A model generated the notes under the pieces. It ran no database searches, was not told the DNA's origin, and saw only the letters and a list, made by a program, of their open reading frames with translations. Shown piece after piece: positions 1 through 4,473 of a stretch of 5,730 bases of DNA. This DNA is from Planctomycetota bacterium (GTDB taxonomy: Bacteria > Planctomycetota > Planctomycetia > Pirellulales > Pirellulaceae). Positions within the stretch are counted from its first letter, which is position 1, and every line of letters starts with the position of its first letter. The stretch spans positions 1 to 5,730 of the forward strand of contig JAHWKS010000428.1 in assembly GCA_019347795.1 (NCBI GenBank), read 5' to 3'. A program made the translations under genes and the position numbers.

Positions 1-55
1 GCGAACGTCGAGAACATGATGCAGGGTGTTCGAGATTCTGGGAGGCAAACGGATA

Positions 56-259
56 ATGATCGAGTCGCCGCTGATTCAAGAAATTGTCGCCGAGGCGCTG
101 CACCGAGCGATTCTCAAGCTTCTCCGGCGGCGGTTCGGCGATGTGCCCGTCGATCTGGAAACGCGAATTCAATCGGTGTTGGACGAGGATCGGTTAACCG
201 AGTTGAACGGCGTCGCCGGCTCCTGCGCCAGCCTCGACGCTTTTCGCCAGTCGCTGTAG
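56..259 (+). CDS. Small DUF4351-like protein, possibly the C-terminal remnant of an Rpn/PD-(D/E)XK family protein
   Basis: Encodes 67 residues from the ATG at 56. I chose this start because GGGAGG lies at 40-45, ten bases upstream. A GTG at 26 in the same frame would add ten residues (VFEILGGKRI) and is a possible alternative. The N-terminal part (MIESPLIQEIVAEA) is followed by a basic helix ILKLLRRRFGDVP, then DLETRI, DEDRLTEL and a final SLDAF. This order (helix, RRFG-x-VP, LxxRI, a D-x-x-L element and a SLxxF end) is what I know from the C-terminal tail of Rpn-family 'recombination-promoting nuclease/putative transposase' proteins and of DUF4351. Those proteins normally carry an N-terminal nuclease fold, absent here, so this is either a free-standing tail or the end of a disrupted gene. 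It converges on the metal permease gene with only 14 bases between the two stops. Coding status is likely; the function is unknown. Confidence 0.6.
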   Translation: MIESPLIQEIVAEALHRAILKLLRRRFGDVPVDLETRIQSVLDEDRLTELNGVAGSCASLDAFRQSL

Positions 260-273
260 CCGCGGCTTATCCA

Positions 274-1791
274 CTACTCCAGCACCACCGTCACGGCGTC
301 GGCGGCGGCGTGGTCGAGGAGGACTTCGCGGCCGTCGTCTAAGAAGACGGTCCAGACGGCGTCCCCTTCGCGGCGCGGTCCGCAAGTAATCTTGATTCCC
401 GGCGCCAGCGGCGTATCCTCCGCCGCTGTCTGAACGTCAGCGACGGTCGCGGTGCGGCCTTCCCGCAGGAGGCTCGCCTTCACCTGCCTACCCGGGGCCA
501 AGAGAGTAGCGTCTTCGGGAATCTCGGCCCCGTGCGGATCACGCAAGGGATGCCCGAGCATGTCGTCCAGGTAATCGATCGCCTCGGGAGCATTGATGTG
601 CTCCAGGCGATGCGCCTCCTTGTGCAGCTTCTCGTGCGGGGCGCCGGCGTGCTCCAGGTACGTCTCCCAAAGGCGATGCGCCCGCAACAGCCGCTGCGCC
701 TCGCGCCGGCCGTCGTCGGTCAGTTCGACCGTGCCGTTTTCGACCTCCAGCAATCCGCCGCGGGCGAGGGAGCGAACCGCGCGGCGAACCGCCTCCGGAC
801 GATCCTCCACGTGGGTAAGCACGGTGGCCAGCGACACCTTCTTGCCCGGCGCCCGGAGGACGCAGCCCAACACGTCTTCGACCAACTGCTGCGGAACCGC
901 CCGGCGACGCCGCAGCCAGTCAGCCACCAGTCCGTAGCGAGGCGCCGCGATCAGCACCACCAGAAATACTCCCGTCCCCACCACGATGATCGCCGACGCC
1001 GGCGCGACATTGATCACTTCGGACATCCCATATCCCGCCACAAAGCTTGCCACGCCGAAGATCGTTGAAACCCAGATCATGCGGCTGAGCCGGTCGCACA
1101 ACAGGTACGCCGACGCGGCCGGCGTCACAAGCATCCCCACCACGAGCACCACGCCGACAATCTGCACGGCGCTCACCACCACCAGCGCCGTGCAGGCGGT
1201 GAGCAGGTAGTCCAGCGCCAGCACCGGAATACCCAGGGAGGCGGCCATCACCGGGTCGAAGCTGGCGATCGTCAGGTGGCGGAAGAAGAGGATCACCATC
1301 GTCAGCACGAACGCCGCCACGCCCGCCATCATCCACAGCTCCGCATCGGACACCACCAGCACCGAGCCGACGACGAAGTGATACAGGTCCAAGTGAATGT
1401 GCTTCGAGAACAGCGACGCGAACAACCCGCCCACGGCGAAGATGCCCGTGTACATGATGCCGATCGCGGTGTCTTCCTTGATGCGCGAGGTCTTGGAGAT
1501 GAAGCCGATCATCGCCACGGTGAGAAAGCCCGCGATGATCGAGCCCACCACCATCGCCGGCGCGCTCGCCTCCGCGCCGAAGGCGAGCTTCATCAAGAGA
1601 TACCCGCCGACCACGCCCGCCAGCATCGAGTGGGCGAGGGCGTCTCCCAGGAACGCCATCCGCCGCAGGATGATGAAGCAGCCGATCACCGCGCACACGG
1701 AAGACACCAGCACGCCCGCCAACAGCATCTTCGGCACGTAGGGGTACTGCGCGTGCCACTCGATGAGCCATTGCGGGACGTAGTCGATCAT
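274..1791 (-). CDS. Metal ABC transporter permease (ABC-3/ZnuB-TroC type) fused to a DtxR/MntR-like metalloregulator
   Basis: Encodes 505 residues. Residues about 20-285 form a hydrophobic, roughly eight- or nine-helix ABC-3 permease for divalent metal (Zn, Mn or Fe). They carry the family block FLGDALAHS (D50, H54), KEDTAIGIMYTG at 105-116 and ASFDPVMAASLG at 176-187. A basic linker with RRRR at 294-297 leads into a cytoplasmic DtxR-like part: winged helix about 301-370, then the metal-binding dimerisation domain about 370-426. Set against DtxR, H372, E376 and H390 match ancillary ligands H79, E83 and H98; E397 and H398 match primary ligands E105 and H106; H394 replaces C102. Residues 428-505 are beta-rich with two LAPG elements and may be a FeoA/SH3-like domain. 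The architecture resembles chlamydial YtgCR, whose regulator half is cleaved off and acts as an iron-dependent repressor. The start overlaps the stop of the upstream HNH gene and has no good Shine-Dalgarno of its own, consistent with translational coupling. The ATPase and solute-binding partners are not in the window. The metal is not assignable from sequence. Confidence 0.93.
   Translation of the reverse strand: MIDYVPQWLIEWHAQYPYVPKMLLAGVLVSSVCAVIGCFIILRRMAFLGDALAHSMLAGVVGGYLLMKLAFGAEASAPAMVVGSIIAGFLTVAMIGFISKTSRIKEDTAIGIMYTGIFAVGGLFASLFSKHIHLDLYHFVVGSVLVVSDAELWMMAGVAAFVLTMVILFFRHLTIASFDPVMAASLGIPVLALDYLLTACTALVVVSAVQIVGVVLVVGMLVTPAASAYLLCDRLSRMIWVSTIFGVASFVAGYGMSEVINVAPASAIIVVGTGVFLVVLIAAPRYGLVADWLRRRRAVPQQLVEDVLGCVLRAPGKKVSLATVLTHVEDRPEAVRRAVRSLARGGLLEVENGTVELTDDGRREAQRLLRAHRLWETYLEHAGAPHEKLHKEAHRLEHINAPEAIDYLDDMLGHPLRDPHGAEIPEDATLLAPGRQVKASLLREGRTATVADVQTAAEDTPLAPGIKITCGPRREGDAVWTVFLDDGREVLLDHAAADAVTVVLE
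1788..1791 (-). promoter_or_regulatory. ATGA stop/start overlap between the HNH and permease-regulator genes
   Basis: The minus strand reads ATGA here. The TGA (1790-1788) ends the HNH gene and the ATG (1791-1789) starts the permease fusion. The preceding 20 bases lack a GGAG-like site, so reinitiation by ribosomes finishing the HNH gene is the simplest way the second gene is translated. The overlap itself is seen directly; coupling is inference. Confidence 0.8.
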
Positions 1792-2417
1792 AGATCAACG
1801 CCGGCCGAGTGCGGCAGGAACGGCTTCCACATCTCGTACTTGGGATTGCTCAGCTTCATCGCCAAGAGCGGGCTTTGCTTCGGCTTGACCGGCTTGCGGA
1901 TCAGCTTCATCCGCGCCTCGGCCGGCGTGCGGCCCCCCTTGAGCGTGTTGCACGGCTTGCAACTGGTGACCACGTTCTCCCACGTCGTGGCGCCGCCGCG
2001 GCTGCGGGGCACCACGTGGTCGAGACTCAACTGGCTGTACGGAACCGCCTCGCCGCAATACTGGCAGCGATGCTCGTCGCGAGCAAAGAGATTGCGACGG
2101 CTGAACCGCAGCGTCTGCCGCGGCGTGCGATCGTAGTGCAGAAGGCGAATCACCCGCGGAAGCTGGATCTGGAAGTGAACCGAGCGGATCCAGTCTTCGT
2201 GCGGCCGCTTCGCCTCGGCGTGGAGCGCGCTCGCCTCGACCCAGGCGGGAAAGTCAAAGTTAAGGTACTGGCCGTCCTCGACGTGGATCACCTCGGCCAG
2301 ATCGCGATAGAGCAGCCCGAACGCGCGGCGGACATTCACCACGTGCACCGCCAGATAGAAGCGGTTCAAGACCAGCACGCTTGCCGACAATGCTCGTTCG
2401 GGACCGGCGCTAATCAT
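1788..2417 (-). CDS. HNH endonuclease family protein
   Basis: Encodes 209 residues from the ATG at 2417. I chose this start because GGAG lies seven bases upstream (2428-2425), and because recognisable family sequence (ALSASVLVLNRFYLAVHVVN) begins just after it. An ATG 36 codons further upstream gives only a low-complexity Arg/Pro/Ser extension. The C-terminal half holds a complete HNH/beta-beta-alpha-metal site: C118-x2-C121, then LDHVVPRSRGG (D133, H134), WEN (N148), and C153-x2-C156-N157 followed by xxKG. The two CxxC pairs form the structural zinc knuckle, and H134 with N148 and N157 form the catalytic centre expected of the family. The N-terminal half (about 1-110) is a conserved but uncharacterised extension that I associate with planctomycete and related HNH proteins. 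It is the first gene of a two-gene unit, its stop overlapping the metal permease-regulator start. The cellular substrate is unknown; no methylase or restriction partner is visible. Confidence 0.9.
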   Translation of the reverse strand: MISAGPERALSASVLVLNRFYLAVHVVNVRRAFGLLYRDLAEVIHVEDGQYLNFDFPAWVEASALHAEAKRPHEDWIRSVHFQIQLPRVIRLLHYDRTPRQTLRFSRRNLFARDEHRCQYCGEAVPYSQLSLDHVVPRSRGGATTWENVVTSCKPCNTLKGGRTPAEARMKLIRKPVKPKQSPLLAMKLSNPKYEMWKPFLPHSAGVDL

Positions 2418-2754
2418 CGATTGTCTCCGCGAGGAACGGTCTGGCGGCGCGGAAGGGTCAGTCCGGACGGGGTCGGGGAGGTTTTTCGGTCGAAGCATTC
2501 GCCGCGTCGCCGTCGCCACGTCCATGGCCGAAAAACAACCACGACCCCATGGTCGCCGCCCATTGAGACGCGCCCGAGTCGCGTCCTTATTTTAGCGAGC
2601 GGCCGTCGGCGCAGCCACACTTCGCAGGCGATTGCTTGAAAAATTCCCAGGACACGTATTGCTCCGCGGCGCGCATTGCCATTACGATGGAAAATGAAGT
2701 GAGGGCCTTCTCCGCCTTTCGTATTTTTCAATCTTCTTCCACAGGGCGCGGGCG
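2418..2754. other. Divergent intergenic region between the HNH unit and the CxxC-protein/nuclease unit
   Basis: This 337-base stretch separates two divergent units, so it should carry at least two promoters, but no strong sigma-70 pair is visible. Candidates on the plus strand are TTGAAA (2636-2641) with TATTGC (2657-2662, spacer only 15), and TTGCTC (2659-2664) with TACGAT (2683-2688, spacer 18). On the minus strand TAAAAT (2594-2589) could be a -10, without a convincing -35. A small perfect hairpin, CGACC-CCAT-GGTCG, lies at 2542-2555. An open frame on each strand crosses the region, but both have low-complexity Arg/Pro-rich translations with no family likeness, so I treat the stretch as non-coding. 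The 2600-2740 part is visibly more AT-rich than the flanking genes, consistent with regulatory DNA. Confidence 0.5.
2425..2428 (-). promoter_or_regulatory. Ribosome binding site GGAG deciding the HNH gene start
   Basis: GGAG on the minus strand sits seven bases before the ATG at 2417. This favours a 209-residue HNH protein over the longer 245-residue reading that starts at 2525. Confidence 0.65.
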
Positions 2755-3060
2755 ATGATCCATTATTCCTGCGATCGCTGCAAACGGGTGCTCGATCCAG
2801 AAGACTCCCGATTCCTGATTCGCGTCGAAGTCACGGCGCCCCTGGAGCCGGTCGCCGACGAAGACTATGAAGACGATCGCGACCACCTCGCGGAAATCGA
2901 CGACATCCTGGAGCGGCTGGAGCCGGACGAACTGGAATCGCTCTCCGAAGACGTCGGCCGCGTGCTGCGTTACGACCTCTGCCGCGACTGCTACCGTAAA
3001 TTCATCCAGTTCCCCGTCGGCCGCGAGCCCGCCGAGCAGTTCGGCTTCAGCGAAAACTAA
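2755..3060 (+). CDS. Small acidic protein with split CxxC pairs (zinc-ribbon-like), function unknown
   Basis: Encodes 101 residues. One CxxC pair is near the N-terminus (C6-x2-C9, in YSCDRCKR) and a second near the C-terminus (C76-x2-C79, in YDLCRDCYRKF). Four cysteines in two knuckles imply a single zinc site closing the two ends of the chain together. Between them, about residues 31-68 are very rich in Asp and Glu (for example DEDYEDDRDHLAEIDD) and probably helical, an insertion unlike a normal compact zinc ribbon. There is no signal peptide or membrane segment, so it is probably cytoplasmic. The only ribosome-binding-like bases are a weak AGGG at 2743-2746, eight bases before the ATG. The nuclease gene follows after 12 bases on the same strand, suggesting co-transcription. 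I recognise it only as the kind of conserved hypothetical found in planctomycetes; a function cannot be assigned. Protein-protein or regulatory roles are as likely as nucleic acid binding, given the negative charge. Confidence 0.85.
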   Translation: MIHYSCDRCKRVLDPEDSRFLIRVEVTAPLEPVADEDYEDDRDHLAEIDDILERLEPDELESLSEDVGRVLRYDLCRDCYRKFIQFPVGREPAEQFGFSEN

Positions 3061-3072
3061 CGATCTTCTGCG

Positions 3073-3657
3073 ATGGCCCCACCGGCTCATGAGGGCCAGT
3101 TCCGTCCCCGCCGTCCCTTTCGCCGCCGGCGTTCGTGGGGAACAGTTCTTCTCTTCGCGGTCCTGACGCTGTTGGCGGTGCGCCGCGGCTGCGAGTCTTT
3201 CTCGCCCGACCGGCCGCGTTCTCCGGAGACGCTTGCCGAGGGCGTTTACGACGTGGTGCGCGTCGTGGACGGAGACACGATCATCGTGCGTCCTCCCGGC
3301 GCCTGGCCCGGTCGCGATTCGCAACAAGCCCGCGTGCGGCTATTGGGCATCGACACGCCGGAGACGGTGCAGCCGAACCATCCGGTGGAGCCGTGGGGAC
3401 CGGAGGCGACGGAGTTCACCCGCGAGTTTTTGGTCGACGGAGAAGTCGAGCTGCGACTGGATCGCCGCCGCAAAGATCGGTATGATCGCTTCCTCGCCTA
3501 CGTCTATGTCGAAGATCGCCTGCTGAACGAGGAGCTGGTCCGCGCCGGCCTCGCCCGCGCGGAAGCGTACCCCGGCGATTCGCCGCAGATTGCGCGTCAG
3601 TTGCAGGAAGCGGAGGAGGCGGCCCGGCGTGCGAAAATCGGCTTGTGGTCCGAGTGA
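3073..3657 (+). CDS. Membrane-anchored thermonuclease (staphylococcal nuclease-like, SNase domain)
   Basis: Encodes 194 residues. It is predicted to be a calcium-dependent nuclease cutting DNA and RNA. The N-terminus is strongly basic (Arg-rich, residues 11-20), followed by one hydrophobic segment about 22-36. This is a membrane anchor or uncleaved signal placing the catalytic domain outside the cytoplasm. The SNase domain spans about 57-193. All catalytic positions of staphylococcal nuclease are recognisable: VVDGDT (D66, D68; D68 matches D21), R89 (R35), D94-T95-P-E97 (D40, T41, E43) in RVRLLGIDTPET, and R139 (R87) in DRYDRFLAY. The NEELVRAGLA block and a final WSE, as in the staphylococcal enzyme, complete the fold, so the protein is full length and should be active. 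There is no clear Shine-Dalgarno before the ATG, but the stop of the acidic CxxC gene is only 12 bases upstream, suggesting an operon. The gene converges on the isomerase gene with 13 bases between stops. Confidence 0.93.
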   Translation: MAPPAHEGQFRPRRPFRRRRSWGTVLLFAVLTLLAVRRGCESFSPDRPRSPETLAEGVYDVVRVVDGDTIIVRPPGAWPGRDSQQARVRLLGIDTPETVQPNHPVEPWGPEATEFTREFLVDGEVELRLDRRRKDRYDRFLAYVYVEDRLLNEELVRAGLARAEAYPGDSPQIARQLQEAEEAARRAKIGLWSE

Positions 3658-3670
3658 CGCCGCCACCGGC

Positions 3671-4453
3671 TCAGAAGCTTCGCAAAAACTGCACGGCCTG
3701 GCCGATCTCTTTGACCGGGTCGGCGGCTTCCGGGCGCTCGATGGTGAAGTAGCCGCGGTAGTCGTGCTCCTCCAAGGCGCCGAACACCGCAGGCCAATCG
3801 ACCGAGCCGCGTCCCAGCGGCGTCTCTACTCCGCGGCCTTGGGCGACATCGCGCGTCCCGTCCTTCGCGTGAACGTGCAGGGTGTGCGGCCCCAACAGCG
3901 CAGCCGCCTCCGTGGCCGACCGGCCGCCAGCCACCAGGTTGCCGGGATTGAGATTTACCCCGAGGCTTCCAACCGGCAATGCGGCGATCAACGCGGCCAA
4001 TCGCTGCGGATCTTCGCCGCCGGTGTCCGCTGCCAGCGTGGCGCCGACCCGCTGTCCGTGCCGGCCCAGGTCCGCCAGCACCTGCACGAGCAACTCCCAC
4101 TGCGGCCCTTCCGGCTTCTCAGGGACATCGCCGATGCGATTGACCACGGCCGTCGCTCCCAGCTCCCACGCCAGCGACATCGCCTGCCGGGTGGCCTCGA
4201 CGCGGCGGTCCAGCTCCTCCAGCGTCTCGTAACCGCGGCGGGTGCGGAAAGAAACCGCGGAAACCCGCAGGCCCAGATCATTCGTCATTTTCCGCAAATG
4301 CCGCACGGCGGTGCGCGTCATTTCCTGCGGGCGAAGCTCGTTTCGGGCGTCGATTTCCACGGCCTCGGCCCCCAACTCCGCCGCCGTGTGCAACGCTTGC
4401 TTAAGGGGGCGCCGCAAGCTCGCCAGTTGTACTCCCACCCTGATCCGCAGCAC
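3671..4453 (-). CDS. Sugar phosphate isomerase/epimerase-like TIM barrel (AP endonuclease family 2 fold)
   Basis: Encodes 260 residues, of normal length for the family, from a GTG at 4453. I chose this start because GGAG at 4465-4462 lies eight bases upstream; a TTG at 4468 is the longer alternative, adding five residues. The first strand (VGVQLASLRRPL) and the following AVEIDAR, GLRVSAVSF and GATAVVNRIGD segments follow the beta/alpha repeat of xylose-isomerase-like TIM barrels. Late signature blocks are very clear: LGPHTLHVHAKDG (H193, H195, D198), LGRGSVDWPAVF (213-224) and YRGYFTIERPE (E239). These place it in the family of sugar isomerases/epimerases with a divalent metal in the barrel. 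Two expected acidic metal positions look altered: D143 in ADTG, where Glu is usual, and N168 in NLNPGN, where Asp is usual. The substrate cannot be told from sequence. Its start faces the start of the carbohydrate-binding protein gene 20 bases away, a plausible but unproven link to sugar catabolism. Confidence 0.88.
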   Translation of the reverse strand: MLRIRVGVQLASLRRPLKQALHTAAELGAEAVEIDARNELRPQEMTRTAVRHLRKMTNDLGLRVSAVSFRTRRGYETLEELDRRVEATRQAMSLAWELGATAVVNRIGDVPEKPEGPQWELLVQVLADLGRHGQRVGATLAADTGGEDPQRLAALIAALPVGSLGVNLNPGNLVAGGRSATEAAALLGPHTLHVHAKDGTRDVAQGRGVETPLGRGSVDWPAVFGALEEHDYRGYFTIERPEAADPVKEIGQAVQFLRSF

Positions 4454-4473
4454 GGGTCCGACTCCCAATATAA
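4454..4473. promoter_or_regulatory. Very short divergent start-to-start region with an AT-rich core
   Basis: Only 20 bases separate the GTG of the isomerase (minus) from the ATG of the secreted-type protein (plus). The AT-rich core extends just into the plus-strand gene (AATATAAAT, 4467-4475), against GC-rich flanks. On the minus strand it contains TATATT (4472-4467), a fair -10 match, but a start seven bases further on would fall inside or past the GGAG at 4465-4462. On the plus strand TATAAA (4469-4474) overlaps the ATG itself. Full promoters must therefore reach into the opposing coding sequences. The spacing is seen directly; promoter assignments are weak. Confidence 0.35.
4462..4465 (-). 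promoter_or_regulatory. Ribosome binding site GGAG deciding the isomerase start
   Basis: GGAG on the minus strand, eight bases before the GTG at 4453. It supports that GTG over the upstream TTG at 4468, whose own codon directly abuts the GGAG. Confidence 0.6.

Noticed and set aside
260..273. Possible terminator between the convergent DUF4351-like and permease genes
   Set aside because: Fourteen bases with no inverted repeat or T-run; no intrinsic terminator can be supported.
920..1798. Minus-strand open frame of 292 codons overlapping the permease in another frame
   Set aside because: An Arg/Gly/Asp-rich shadow in an alternative frame of the permease, with no membrane helices or motifs.
1276..2136. 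Long plus-strand open frame of 286 codons opposite the permease and HNH genes
   Set aside because: It is rich in His, Arg and Gln with no family likeness and lies antisense to two well-supported genes; GC-rich codon usage leaves such frames open by chance.
2418..2525. 36-codon N-terminal extension of the HNH gene
   Set aside because: No family similarity, low complexity, and the internal ATG at 2417 has a well-spaced GGAG.
2542..2555. Hairpin CGACC-CCAT-GGTCG as a terminator or operator
   Set aside because: Five-base arms with no following T-run, and located between divergent genes where no terminator is expected; too short to call an operator.
1809..2639. Plus-strand open frame of 276 codons opposite the HNH gene
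   Set aside because: Antisense to the clearly recognised HNH protein, with a low-complexity translation.
2414..2731. Minus-strand open frame of 105 codons in the divergent intergenic region
   Set aside because: An Arg-rich translation with no recognisable domain, overlapping the HNH ribosome binding site and start.
3658..3670. Possible bidirectional terminator between the nuclease and isomerase genes
   Set aside because: Only 13 bases, with no stem-loop and no T-run.
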